Shown piece by piece: positions 8,179 through 16,840 of a stretch of DNA of 64,000 nucleotides. The stretch comes from an uncultured Opitutia bacterium (lineage in GTDB: Bacteria > Verrucomicrobiota > Verrucomicrobiia > Opitutales > Opitutaceae), in contig CAIONS010000009.1 of the NCBI GenBank assembly GCA_903859715.1, positions 124,001 through 188,000 of the forward strand. The letters run 5' to 3'. The notes beneath the pieces were generated by a model. It worked only from the letters and a program-made list of their open reading frames with translations. It searched no databases and was not told where the DNA came from. Each line of letters opens with the position of its first letter. Within the stretch, counting starts at the first letter, position 1. Position numbers and translations under genes: made by a program.

Positions 8179-9224
8179 GCGGGACCCTGCGGGGCCGCCT
8201 CAGCCAGCAGCCAGCGGCGGAGCTGCTTCTGAAACGTGTTGGCCAGGGTGTCGCCCGGCATGACCAGGACGCCCCAGCCGCCGCGGGCGGGATTGATCGG
8301 CACCTCGGCGGGGACCTGATTTTCGCACATGCGGCGGTCTTCATCGAGGACCTTGATGGCGAACTCCATCTGCGCGGCGGGCGGCGGTCCGCGGAAACCG
8401 GGCGAAATCGCGAGCGACCAGAAAACGGTGCAGCTCTCGCGAGTATTAGGCGACGGGATGTGGACGAGCACGCGCTCGTCGCCGTCGGCGAAGCTCTGGC
8501 GGATCGTCGTGAAATTGGGCAGATGGCAGCGCTGCCGGCGATGATGCGCGCTCTGGAGTTTGCCGGGCGGTTCGTGCGGCGTATCGAGCGCGGGAAACGG
8601 GGCGTCCATCTGGAAACCGCCATCGGGCAGGGTGCGGATGTCCATCGGCGGAACGCGGTAGTCGGCGGCCTTGCCCAGCGTATCGGCGTGGGCAAAGGCG
8701 AAGTGGGTCATGTCGAGGTAGTTTTCGACCTCGCGGCGCCAGCCCGCGGCAAACGGCGTGGGCGGGCCCATGACGTAGCTCCAGTTCGGATCCTCGAATT
8801 CCGGCACCGCGGGAAGCTCGTGGGGTTGGCCGTCGGCGAGCGGGGCAGGGTCGAGTTTCACCCAGATCAGGCCATAGCGTTCCTGGATGGCGTAGGTGTG
8901 CAGGTGGGAGAGGGCGAGTTTGTCGGGATGCGCGTCGACCAAGGAAGGGATCGACTGGCAGGCGCCAGCGGCGTCGAAGCGCCAGCCGTGATAAGCGCAG
9001 ACGAGTTCGCCGTTGCGGATGCAGCCGGCGGTGAGCTTGGCGCCCTTGTGCGGGCAGGCGGGATCGGCGGCGAGCAGGCGTCCGTCGGCGAAGCGGGCGA
9101 GGAGCAGCGGGGTGTCGAGCAAGGTGTAACCGAGCAGGCGCCCGGGCGGGAGGTCGGCGGAATTGGCTACCGGCTGCCAGGTGCGACGCAGAATCAGGAA
9201 TGGCAGGTCTTCGGTGAGATGCAT
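8163..9224 (-). CDS. Rieske [2Fe-2S] aromatic-ring-type oxygenase, catalytic subunit
   Basis: 353-residue oxygenase. The Rieske cluster motif is complete: CPHKG (Cys57, His59) and CAYHGW (Cys76, His79). The mononuclear-iron site follows in ENYLDMTHFAFAH (His174, His179), as in vanillate demethylase and pheophorbide a oxygenase-type enzymes. The start at 9224 (MHLTEDLPF) has an AGGATAGG stretch upstream. It needs a reductase encoded elsewhere. Divergent from an AraC-type regulator across a 94-bp gap, a common activator-target layout. The last few codons and the stop lie in a repeat, so the native C-terminus may have been replaced. Substrate unknown, probably an aromatic or cyclic compound. Confidence 0.87.
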   Translation of the reverse strand: MHLTEDLPFLILRRTWQPVANSADLPPGRLLGYTLLDTPLLLARFADGRLLAADPACPHKGAKLTAGCIRNGELVCAYHGWRFDAAGACQSIPSLVDAHPDKLALSHLHTYAIQERYGLIWVKLDPAPLADGQPHELPAVPEFEDPNWSYVMGPPTPFAAGWRREVENYLDMTHFAFAHADTLGKAADYRVPPMDIRTLPDGGFQMDAPFPALDTPHEPPGKLQSAHHRRQRCHLPNFTTIRQSFADGDERVLVHIPSPNTRESCTVFWSLAISPGFRGPPPAAQMEFAIKVLDEDRRMCENQVPAEVPINPARGGWGVLVMPGDTLANTFQKQLRRWLLAEAAPQGPAGDGR

Positions 9225-9318
9225 GGGGTCACCTATCCTAGCAGCAGGGTCGGCGGCTGTCGTCGCGGAGCGGGCAAACAGTCTTGGCAAATCAGGCAAT
9301 GAGGCCCAGCCTGTCCCG

Positions 9319-10149
9319 ATGTTCGAGCCGCGGGCCAATCAGCCGATCGAGGTGGTATTTCCGCCGGCGGGGGTGTTTGTGCTGGAGAGCCGGCATGGCC
9401 GGCCGTTCCGCATGGCGGACACGGCGCATGATTTTCTGAAGGTGGTCTGTGTGTTCTCAGGTGAGGGACGGCTCGTGCACGGCGTACTGCGCGATCCGCT
9501 CCGGCCGGGCGACGTGGCCTTGGTGCCGGCGGGCTGCCGGCATCGCATCGAGGATGTGCGGCCGTTGTCGCTTTACGCGGTCTGCGTGCGGCGGGATCTC
9601 CTCGCGGCGTCGAAGGCGAGTGCTGGCGGATTGGGCAATTACCGGCTTTTCCGGTCCTCGCCGGGCGTGACCGGGGTACGCGGGCTCATCCGGGAGCTGC
9701 TGCACGAACAGACCCTGCAGCGCCCGGGCGGCGAGGCGCTCATGCTCGGGTTGACGTGGGAGTTGCTCGGCCGGCTGCTGCGTGCGGCGGCGGGCCGGGG
9801 CACCCCGGTGGAGCGGACGGAAGGACCGCAACTCGCGCGGGCGCGCGTGGCGGCCTATGCGCAGGAACTGGAGCGGCGGTTTTTCGAGCCCTTGGCCATC
9901 GATGCCGAGGCGGCGCGGCTGGGCATGAGCCGGCGGCGGTTCACGCAGTTGTTTCGGGAGGAAACGGGCGGGTCGTGGCTCGAGACGGTGCGCGGCCACC
10001 GGCTGGCCCACGCCCGCCGGCTGCTGCGTGACACGGGCCGGTCGGTGGCGTCGATCTGCTTCGAGTGCGGCTTCGAGGATCTGTCGAACTTCTACCGCGC
10101 CTTCCGGGCGGCGGAGCGTGCGAGCCCGCATGCCTGGCGGCGGATTTAA
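9319..10149 (+). CDS. AraC family transcriptional regulator with cupin-like N-terminal domain
   Basis: 276 residues from ATG 9319 (MFEPRANQPIEVVFPP); the frame is open further upstream, but that part overlaps the divergent Rieske gene. Residues 1-100 look like a cupin sensing domain (VFSGEGRLVHG, RPGDVALVPAGCRHRI). The C-terminal 100 residues form the two helix-turn-helix motifs of AraC proteins (AEAARLGMSRRRFTQLFRE and VASICFECGFEDLSNFYRAF). Likely controls the divergent Rieske oxygenase gene from the 94-bp shared promoter region; inducer unknown. Confidence 0.88.
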   Translation: MFEPRANQPIEVVFPPAGVFVLESRHGRPFRMADTAHDFLKVVCVFSGEGRLVHGVLRDPLRPGDVALVPAGCRHRIEDVRPLSLYAVCVRRDLLAASKASAGGLGNYRLFRSSPGVTGVRGLIRELLHEQTLQRPGGEALMLGLTWELLGRLLRAAAGRGTPVERTEGPQLARARVAAYAQELERRFFEPLAIDAEAARLGMSRRRFTQLFREETGGSWLETVRGHRLAHARRLLRDTGRSVASICFECGFEDLSNFYRAFRAAERASPHAWRRI

Positions 10150-10300
10150 CCCGGAAAGATCTCCGAGCCCGACCCATGTCCTGGATTTCTTCGCGCTCTT
10201 GGCGCCGTGGATTTTCCGTTGACCAGCCTTGGTGGTTCTCCCTTTGTTCTTCCCTTCGCTCGAGGGACCGGCTGGCAAGGCCGGGCCTTCCGGGCACCCG

Positions 10301-10390
10301 GGAGAGGTGGCAGAGTGGTCTAATGCGCGTGCTTGGAAAGCACGTGTAGCCGCAAGGTTACCGGGGGTTCGAATCCCTCCCTCTCCGCCA
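10301..10390 (+). tRNA. tRNA-Ser (anticodon GGA), CCA encoded
   Basis: 90-nt class II tRNA. Acceptor stem GGAGAGG pairs with CCTCTCC, followed by discriminator G and an encoded CCA. The anticodon stem-loop CGTGC-TTGGAAA-GCACG gives GGA, reading UCC/UCU. A long variable arm and the GGTTCGAATCC T-loop are present. It ends 128 bp before nuoB; the 150 bp to its left hold no gene. Confidence 0.97.
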
Positions 10391-10518
10391 TCTTCAGCTT
10401 ATCAGCTCCGTGCGATTTCTGAATAATAAGACACTTTTTCCAAAAGCGTCTTGCGCGACACGGAAGGCGACTTAACCCTGCGCAGGTTTTTCCGTCTAAC
10501 CACCACCTGCCCACTCTC

Positions 10519-11028
10519 ATGGTCTCGCCCAGCACCGAATTGGCCTACAACAGCAAAATCGAGGGCGAAGTCATCGTTTCCCGCCTCGATTCGGTCATCA
10601 ACTGGGTCCGCACCAACTCCATGTGGCCGATGCCGATGGGTCTGGCCTGTTGCGCCATCGAGCTGATGGGCGTGGGCGCCTCCCGGTTCGACATCGCCCG
10701 GTTTGGCGCCGAGGTCATGCGCTTTTCCCCCCGCCAGGCCGACTGCATGATCGTGGCGGGCACCGTCACCTACAAGATGGCCACGGCCGTCCGCCGCATT
10801 TACGACCAGATGGCCGAGCCGAAGTGGGTCATCGCCATGGGCGCCTGCGCCAGTTCGGGCGGAATGTACCGCAGCTACGCAGTGCTGCAGGGCGTGGACC
10901 GGATCATCCCCGTGGATGTGTATGTGAGTGGCTGTCCCCCGCGCCCGGAGGCGCTGCTCGACGCCCTCATGAAACTGCAGGGGAAGGTCCGGCGCGAGCG
11001 CTCGGCCACCAACCTGCTCATCGCCTGA
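10519..11028 (+). CDS. nuoB: NADH-quinone oxidoreductase subunit B
   Basis: 169-residue peripheral subunit of respiratory complex I that holds cluster N2, the last iron-sulfur centre before quinone. The four cluster ligands are seen: the Cys44-Cys45 pair in GLACCAIE, Cys110 in GACASSGG, and Cys139 in VSGCPPRPE. It is the first gene of the nuo operon here. The 128 bp upstream contain no nuoA, which in most bacteria precedes nuoB. Followed 29 bp later by nuoC. Confidence 0.97.
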   Translation: MVSPSTELAYNSKIEGEVIVSRLDSVINWVRTNSMWPMPMGLACCAIELMGVGASRFDIARFGAEVMRFSPRQADCMIVAGTVTYKMATAVRRIYDQMAEPKWVIAMGACASSGGMYRSYAVLQGVDRIIPVDVYVSGCPPRPEALLDALMKLQGKVRRERSATNLLIA

Positions 11029-11057
11029 CCCGGATCCAACCGCCCGACTCCCCGCGC

Positions 11058-11687
11058 ATGTCCGCCACCGTTGCTGTCACGACTGCTCTCCAGGAAAAAT
11101 TTCCGCAGGTCACCCCGCGCGCCAGCCTCGACCATGAGGCCGTCAATGTGCCGGCCGGCGAGATCCTCGCGGTGCTCCAGTTCCTGCGGGATGACCAGGC
11201 CTACGACATGCTGGTCGACGTGACCGCGATCGACTGGGCCGAGGGCGTTTCGCCGCGTTTCACGGTGGTCTATCACCTGTTTTCGACCACGCATCACGGC
11301 TATATCCGCGTCGCAGCGAACTGCCCCGACGACGAGGCGCCGGCCGTGGCGAGCATCTGCGGGTTGTGGGCCGCGGCGAACTGGCACGAGCGCGAGACCT
11401 ACGACATGTTTGGCATCAAGTTTGAGGGCCATCCCGACCTGCGCCGCATCCTGATGTGGGACGAGTATCCGCACTTTCCGCTGCGCAAGGATTTCCCGCT
11501 GGCCGGCATCGAGACGCCGCTGCCGGATGCGGACGTGGTGGCCGAGACGGGCACGAAGGCCATCGCCGCGCCGATGGTCGGCGGGCCGTTTGTCGCGGCG
11601 CCGGGTGAGATCAACCTGACCGAGGCCGAACCCCGCGCGAAGGACGAGAGCTGGAACGAAGGCCGCGAGAAACCGACCCAGCGCTGA
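11058..11687 (+). CDS. nuoC: NADH-quinone oxidoreductase subunit C
   Basis: 209 residues from ATG 11058. The conserved stretch WHERETYDMFGIKFEGHPDLRR followed by LRKDFPL (read as two blocks) is the 30-kDa subunit signature that docks onto NuoD and NuoB. It is separate from NuoD, not fused as in E. coli. The tail after residue 160 is Ala/Glu-rich and poorly conserved. Eleven bases separate it from nuoD. Confidence 0.96.
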   Translation: MSATVAVTTALQEKFPQVTPRASLDHEAVNVPAGEILAVLQFLRDDQAYDMLVDVTAIDWAEGVSPRFTVVYHLFSTTHHGYIRVAANCPDDEAPAVASICGLWAAANWHERETYDMFGIKFEGHPDLRRILMWDEYPHFPLRKDFPLAGIETPLPDADVVAETGTKAIAAPMVGGPFVAAPGEINLTEAEPRAKDESWNEGREKPTQR

Positions 11688-11698
11688 ACGCTCCCACC

Positions 11699-12916
11699 AT
11701 GGCCACCGAATTCTCCTTCCCCGATACCGCCGCTGTGGCCGAGTTTGAGACCGAGAAGATGTCGCTCTCGATGGGCCCGTCGCATCCGTCCACGCATGGC
11801 GTGCTTCGGCTGCAGCTGGAACTCGACGGCGAGGTCGTGACGAAGTGCGACCCGGTCATCGGCTACCTGCATCGCGGCGACGAGAAGATCGCCGAGAACA
11901 TGACTTACAACCAGTTCGTGCCCTATACGGACCGGCTGGATTACCTGGCGCCGCTCGCGAACAACATGGCCTACGCCATCGCGGTCGAGAAACTCGCCAA
12001 GCTCGAGGTGCCGGCGCGCTGCCAGGCGATCCGCGTGCTGACGGCCGAGATGGCGCGGATCTCCGCGCATTTGCTGGGGCTCGGGGCGTTCGGCATCGAT
12101 ACCGGCGCGTGGACGGTGTTCATGTACGCGTTCACCGAGCGCGAGAAACTCTACAAGCTCTTCGAGGAGCTGACGGGCGCGCGGTTCACGACGAGCTACA
12201 GCCGCATCGGCGGCCTGCAGCGCGACGTGCCCGAGGGCTGGACGGGCCGCGTCGACGCGTTCTGCGACCAGTTCCTGCCGATCCTCGAAGAGATCCTCGC
12301 GCTCCTGACCCGAAACAAGATCTTCATGGATCGCACGGTGGGCGTCGGCACGATCTCGAAGGCGGACGCGATCGCGTACGGCCTCACGGGTCCGAACCTC
12401 CGCGGCTCCGGCGTCGGCCTCGATCTCCGCAAGGACAAGCCGTACTCCGGTTACGAGCAGTACGAATTCGACATCCCGGTCGGCACGAAGGGCGACAGCT
12501 ATGACCGCTATCTCGTGCGCGGCGAGGAGATGCGCCAGTCGGTGCGTATCATCAAGCAGGTCATCGCGAAGTTTCCCGGCGGCCCGTGGTATGCGACCGA
12601 CGCGAAGAAGATTTTTGCCCCGTCGAAGGACAAGATCCTCACCTCGATGGAGGAGCTGATCCAGAATTTCATGCTCGTGACCGAGGGCCCGCAGATGCCG
12701 CCGGGCGAGGTTTACTTCGAGGCGGAAAACCCGAAGGGCGCGCTGGGCTTCTACGTCGTCAGCAAGGGCGGCGGCGTGCCGTGGCGCCTGAAGATCCGCG
12801 CCCCGTCGTTCTGCAATCTTTCCATCCTCCCCAAGGTCTGCGTCGGCAACATGGTGTCCGACGTCGTCGCCATCCTCGGCTCGCTCGACTTCGTCATGGG
12901 CGAGTGTGACCGGTGA
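11699..12916 (+). CDS. nuoD: NADH-quinone oxidoreductase subunit D
   Basis: 405-residue 49-kDa-type subunit forming the quinone-binding cavity with NuoB. MGPSHPSTHGVLRL and YLHRGDEKI near the N-terminus include the quinone-contacting His of the family. RAPSFCNLSILPKVCVGN and the C-terminal DFVMGECDR are the usual end of the protein. Followed by an inverted repeat (12923-13001) before nuoE. Confidence 0.97.
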   Translation: MATEFSFPDTAAVAEFETEKMSLSMGPSHPSTHGVLRLQLELDGEVVTKCDPVIGYLHRGDEKIAENMTYNQFVPYTDRLDYLAPLANNMAYAIAVEKLAKLEVPARCQAIRVLTAEMARISAHLLGLGAFGIDTGAWTVFMYAFTEREKLYKLFEELTGARFTTSYSRIGGLQRDVPEGWTGRVDAFCDQFLPILEEILALLTRNKIFMDRTVGVGTISKADAIAYGLTGPNLRGSGVGLDLRKDKPYSGYEQYEFDIPVGTKGDSYDRYLVRGEEMRQSVRIIKQVIAKFPGGPWYATDAKKIFAPSKDKILTSMEELIQNFMLVTEGPQMPPGEVYFEAENPKGALGFYVVSKGGGVPWRLKIRAPSFCNLSILPKVCVGNMVSDVVAILGSLDFVMGECDR

Positions 12917-12922
12917 AATCCT

Positions 12923-13001
12923 CCCGCGAATAACGCGAATGCCCACGAATCCTGAAATTTTCTGCTCCGGCTCATTTGCGCTAATTCGCGTGATTCGCGG
13001 G
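12923..13001. repeat. Inverted repeat at nuoD-nuoE junction
   Basis: Left arm CCCGCGAATAACGCGAAT (from 12923) and right arm ATTCGCGTGATTCGCGGG (ending 13001) are inverted. The arms have a period near 10. It lies inside the operon mRNA and would form a stable hairpin. Confidence 0.75.
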
Positions 13002-13027
13002 CAAAACCCTGCGGCCTTTTCCGCCTG

Positions 13028-13516
13028 ATGAATCTCAAGCCCTCAACGCTCCAGGCCATTGACGAGGTAATCACGCATTACCCCGAGAAACGGAGCGCCA
13101 CGCTGCCGTTGCTGCACCTGATCCAGGAGGACATCGGCCACATCCCCGATGAAGCGATTCCGTGGATTGCCACGAAGCTGGGGCTCCAGCCGATCAACGT
13201 TTACGAGGTCATCACGTTTTACCCGATGTTTCGCCGGAAGCCGATCGGCCGCCGCCACATCAAGGTCTGCCGCACGCTTTCCTGCGCGCTGCTGGGCGGA
13301 TACAAGACCTGCGCGGCGTTCGAGCAGGAATTCAACACGCAGCTCGGCGAGGTCTCGCCCGACGGCGAGGTCACGGTGGAGTTCGTCGAGTGCCTCGCGA
13401 GCTGCGGCACCGCGCCCGTCGTGCTGATCGACGACGACCTCCACGAGAAGGTCGACGTCGCCAAGGCGAAACAGCTCAGCGCCCAGATCAAAGCGGAAGC
13501 CGCCCAGCGTCGCTGA
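13028..13516 (+). CDS. nuoE: NADH-quinone oxidoreductase subunit E
   Basis: 162-residue 24-kDa subunit with a thioredoxin-like [2Fe-2S] domain. Ligands are Cys81 and Cys86 (CRTLSC) and Cys122 and Cys126 (CLASC), the normal C-x4-C plus C-x3-C pattern of cluster N1a. It works with NuoF in the NADH-oxidising arm. A short heptamer array (13519-13555) separates it from nuoF. Confidence 0.96.
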   Translation: MNLKPSTLQAIDEVITHYPEKRSATLPLLHLIQEDIGHIPDEAIPWIATKLGLQPINVYEVITFYPMFRRKPIGRRHIKVCRTLSCALLGGYKTCAAFEQEFNTQLGEVSPDGEVTVEFVECLASCGTAPVVLIDDDLHEKVDVAKAKQLSAQIKAEAAQRR

Positions 13517-13518
13517 CC

Positions 13519-13555
13519 GGCAATCGGAAATCCCAAATCGAAAATCGAAAATTTC
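13519..13555. repeat. Heptamer array between nuoE and nuoF
   Basis: Consecutive 7-mers AATCGGA, AATCCCA, AATCGAA, AATCGAA, AATTTCG fill the 42-bp nuoE-nuoF gap. No inverted partner was found nearby. Confidence 0.6.
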
Positions 13556-13558
13556 GCC

Positions 13559-14920
13559 ATGCCCGCTCCCGCCCAAACCCGCATCATCTTTCAGCACATT
13601 GACGAGCCGGGGTACACCAACGACCTCGCCTGCTACGTGCGCAATGGCGGCTACGAGGTGTTGAAGAAGGCGGTCACCCGCAAGCCCGAGGAACTCATCG
13701 ACGAAGTGAAGAAGTCCGGCCTGCGCGGCCGCGGCGGCGCGGGGTTTCCCTGCGGCGTGAAGTGGGGCCTGGTGGACCGCAAGAGCGGCAAGCCGATCTA
13801 TCTCATCGTCAATGCCGACGAGTCCGAGCCGGGCACCTTCAAGGACCGCTACATCATTCACCAGGACCCGCACCAGCTCATCGAGGGCACGATGATCTCG
13901 TGTTTCGCGAACAACGTGAAGCAGGCGTACATCTACATCCGCGGCGAATTTCCCCACGGGGCGAAGATCCTGGAAAAGGCCATCGCTGAGGCCCGCGCGG
14001 CGAATCTGGTCGGCCCGAACATCCTGGGCACGACTTACAACTGCGAAATCTACGTCCACCGCGGCGCCGGCGCCTATATCTGCGGTGAGGAAACCGGCCT
14101 GATCGAGTCGCTCGAGGGCAAGCGCGCCAACCCACGGATCAAGCCGCCGTATTTTCCCGCCGTCCTCGGCCTCTACCAGTGCCCGACGATCGTGAACAAC
14201 GTCGAGACGCTCTGCCATGTGAAGTACATTGCGCAGCATGGCGGCGAGGCCTTCGCCAAGATCGGCACGCCCGGCAACACCGGCACGCGCGTGTTCTGCG
14301 TCTCCGGCCATGTGCAGCGCCCGGGCTATTACGAATTTCCCGCCGGCACGATCACACTGGGCCAGCTGCTGAATGAGGTCTGCGGCGGTCCGCTCCCGGG
14401 GCGCAAGCTGAAGGCCGTCATTCCCGGCGGTTCCTCGGCGAAAATCCTGCGGTTCGGCGAACGCTTCAAGGGCAAGCGCAAGGTCGGCGCGGAGATGGTC
14501 GATTACGACTGGGGCGTCGAGGACGTCCCGATGGACTTCGATTCGCTCGGCATGATCGGCACGATGGGCGGCTCGGGCGGCGTCATCGTGATGGACGATT
14601 CCGTCAACATGGTCGAGGCACTCGCCAACATCAACGCGTTCTACTCCCACGAGAGCTGCGGCCAGTGCACGCCCTGTCGCGAGGGCTCGCTGTGGATGAA
14701 GAAGATCACCACGCGCATGGTGCACGGCGAGGCGCGCAACGAGGATGCCGCGCTGCTCAAGAGCGTGGCCGATCAGATCCCCGGCCGCACCATCTGCGCC
14801 TTCGGCGAGGCCTGCTCGTGGCCGACCCAGAGCTTCATCGCGAAGTTCGGCGACGAGTTTAAGCAGTATCCCGAGACCAAGAAAACCGCCAAACCCGCCG
14901 GCGCGGCGGCGCTGATCTGA
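13559..14920 (+). CDS. nuoF: NADH-quinone oxidoreductase subunit F (NADH/FMN-binding)
   Basis: 453-residue 51-kDa subunit that binds NADH and FMN and takes the hydride. GLRGRGGAGFPCGVKWG is the glycine-rich NADH/FMN site. ESCGQCTPCREGS gives three of the four Cys for cluster N3; the fourth is in the later TICAFGEA segment. Full family length. The 117-bp gap to nuoG holds an inverted repeat. Confidence 0.97.
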   Translation: MPAPAQTRIIFQHIDEPGYTNDLACYVRNGGYEVLKKAVTRKPEELIDEVKKSGLRGRGGAGFPCGVKWGLVDRKSGKPIYLIVNADESEPGTFKDRYIIHQDPHQLIEGTMISCFANNVKQAYIYIRGEFPHGAKILEKAIAEARAANLVGPNILGTTYNCEIYVHRGAGAYICGEETGLIESLEGKRANPRIKPPYFPAVLGLYQCPTIVNNVETLCHVKYIAQHGGEAFAKIGTPGNTGTRVFCVSGHVQRPGYYEFPAGTITLGQLLNEVCGGPLPGRKLKAVIPGGSSAKILRFGERFKGKRKVGAEMVDYDWGVEDVPMDFDSLGMIGTMGGSGGVIVMDDSVNMVEALANINAFYSHESCGQCTPCREGSLWMKKITTRMVHGEARNEDAALLKSVADQIPGRTICAFGEACSWPTQSFIAKFGDEFKQYPETKKTAKPAGAAALI

Positions 14921-14929
14921 GTTTTGGTC

Positions 14930-15020
14930 ACCACGAAACACACTAAAAACACGAAAATCAGAACCACCCGCAGTCATCCGAACCCTTTTCCTCTTTTGTG
15001 TATTTCGTGGGTTTCGTGGT
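14930..15020. repeat. Inverted period-9 repeat at nuoF-nuoG junction
   Basis: Left arm 14930-14957 is built of CCACGAAAC, ACACTAAAA, ACACGAAAA. The right arm, about 14994-15020, is its inverted counterpart, ending TTTCGTGGT. Spacer about 36 bp. Confidence 0.75.
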
Positions 15021-15037
15021 AATAAAATTCTCCTGCA

Positions 15038-16741
15038 ATGATCGCTCCGACCAAACCCGACCTCGTCACCGTCAACATTGACGGCAAGGAGATTGCCGTG
15101 CCCAAGGGCACGAATGTGATCGAGGCCGCGCGCCTCGTGAACATCGACGTGCCGCACTACTGCTACCACCCGAAGCTGACCGTGGTGGGCAACTGCCGCA
15201 TGTGCCTCATCGAAATGGGCATGCCGGCGGTCGATCCGGCGACGAAGGCCCCGGTCATGGACCCGGCCACCGGCAAGCAGAAGATCAACTGGATCCCGCG
15301 CCCCCAGATCGGCTGCGGCACGAATGTTTCCCCCGGTCTCCATGTCCGCACGACGTCGCCGATGGTGAAGGATGCCCGCGAGGGCGTGATGGAGTTCCTC
15401 CTCATCAACCACCCGCTCGACTGCCCGATCTGCGACCAGGCCGGCGAGTGCAAGCTGCAGGAGCAGTCCACCGGCTACGGCCGCGGTTACTCGCGCTTCA
15501 TCGAGCAGAAGAACGTGAAGCCGAAGCGCACCCAGCTCGGGCCGCGCGTCACCCTCGACGACGAGCGCTGCATCCTCTGCTCGCGCTGCATCCGTTTCTC
15601 CAAGGAAGTCGCGAAGGACGATGTCCTCGGCTTCATCGACCGCGGCAGCTACTCGACGCTCACGTGCTACCCGGGCAAGCAGCTCGAGAACAACTACTCG
15701 CTCAACACGGTCGACATCTGCCCCGTCGGCGCGCTCACCAGCACGGATTTCCGCTTCAAGATGCGCGTCTGGTTCCTCAAGCAGACGAACTCGGTCGATC
15801 CCGAGTCGAGCGTCGGCGCCAACACCGTCGTCTGGTCGCGCGAGGGTGTCATTTACCGCATCACGCCGCGCCGCAATGATGCGGTGAACGACACGTGGAT
15901 GGCCGACAGCGGCCGCGTGCTCTACAAGCAAGTGAAGTCCGACACGCGCCTCACCACGATCAAGGTCAACGGCGCGGATAGCGCCCTCGACATCGCGATC
16001 CACGCCGCCGCCGAGCTCTGCAAGGCCGGCCGCGTGGCGATCGTCGGCTCCGGTCGCAGCTCCGTTGAGGAACAGTTCCTCACCAAGAAACTGGCCGCCG
16101 CGCTCGGCGTGTCCGTCTCGCTGGTCAGCCGGGTGGGGCAGGGGGACAAGTTGCTCATCTCCGCCGACCGCAATCCGAATGTCCGCGGTGCCCTGGTCAC
16201 CGGGCTCATCACTGCGCTGCCTGCGGCGAAGCTCACCGAACTCAGCGCCGCGATCGATGCCGGCACGGTGACGACCGTGGTCTCGCTCGGCGAAGATCTC
16301 GCCACGGCCGGCCTCACGGCCGCGCAGCTCACAAAAATCTCCGTGGTTTATCTCGGCACGCACGCCAACGCGACGAGCGCCGCGGCCAAGATCATCCTGC
16401 CCACGCTGACCGGGTTTGAGAAGAGCGGCACGTTCGTGAACCAGCAGTTCCGGATCCAGAAATTCCTGAAAGCCGTCCCCGGTCCCGTGGGCGCGACCGA
16501 CGACCTCGTGGTGCTGGCGAAGCTGGTCACCGCCGCGGGGACCGCGATTGCGGCGTCTGAGGTCGGCCCGCTCTGGAAACTGATCGCCGCCGAAGTCCCT
16601 GCGCTCGGCACGATGACCTTCGCGAATCTCCCCGAGACCGGGCTGCTCCTCGATGCCACGCCGTACGCGGCGCTACCGTTCGCCGAGGGCGAGACGCTGC
16701 ACTACAAACCCGCGGCCCAGCCGGCTGCTGCGACCACCTGA
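15038..16741 (+). CDS. nuoG: NADH-quinone oxidoreductase subunit G (short form)
   Basis: 567-residue iron-sulfur subunit. The N-terminal [2Fe-2S] ferredoxin domain carries HYCYHPKL and NCRMCLIE. The His-Cys cluster motif CPICDQAGEC and the [4Fe-4S] set CILCSRCIRF plus CPVGAL follow. The C-terminal molybdopterin-oxidoreductase-like domain is much shorter than in E. coli NuoG (about 900 residues) and rich in Ala/Thr/Val, with no cofactor motif that I recognise. Short forms of this kind are known in several phyla. A 99-bp spacer with a degenerate CGCGGCCTTGGCGATCTTGG repeat lies before nuoH. Confidence 0.93.
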   Translation: MIAPTKPDLVTVNIDGKEIAVPKGTNVIEAARLVNIDVPHYCYHPKLTVVGNCRMCLIEMGMPAVDPATKAPVMDPATGKQKINWIPRPQIGCGTNVSPGLHVRTTSPMVKDAREGVMEFLLINHPLDCPICDQAGECKLQEQSTGYGRGYSRFIEQKNVKPKRTQLGPRVTLDDERCILCSRCIRFSKEVAKDDVLGFIDRGSYSTLTCYPGKQLENNYSLNTVDICPVGALTSTDFRFKMRVWFLKQTNSVDPESSVGANTVVWSREGVIYRITPRRNDAVNDTWMADSGRVLYKQVKSDTRLTTIKVNGADSALDIAIHAAAELCKAGRVAIVGSGRSSVEEQFLTKKLAAALGVSVSLVSRVGQGDKLLISADRNPNVRGALVTGLITALPAAKLTELSAAIDAGTVTTVVSLGEDLATAGLTAAQLTKISVVYLGTHANATSAAAKIILPTLTGFEKSGTFVNQQFRIQKFLKAVPGPVGATDDLVVLAKLVTAAGTAIAASEVGPLWKLIAAEVPALGTMTFANLPETGLLLDATPYAALPFAEGETLHYKPAAQPAAATT

Positions 16742-16840
16742 TTTTTAACATGAAGTACGCCAAGGAACGCAAAGAATCCTGCCCATGCCCAACTCTTCCT
16801 CTCCCCTTCGCGGCCTTGGCGATCTTGGTGTAAAATCCGA

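Noticed and set aside
10150-10300. Small gene between araC and tRNA-Ser
   Set aside because: Only short frames without start signals or family features, plus a degenerate repeat piece.
13043-16363. Long open frame (>1100 codons) on the minus strand across nuoE-nuoG
   Set aside because: It is antisense to well-identified nuo genes and is Arg/His/Asp-rich in the way GC-rich shadow frames are; the plus-strand proteins have clear family motifs.
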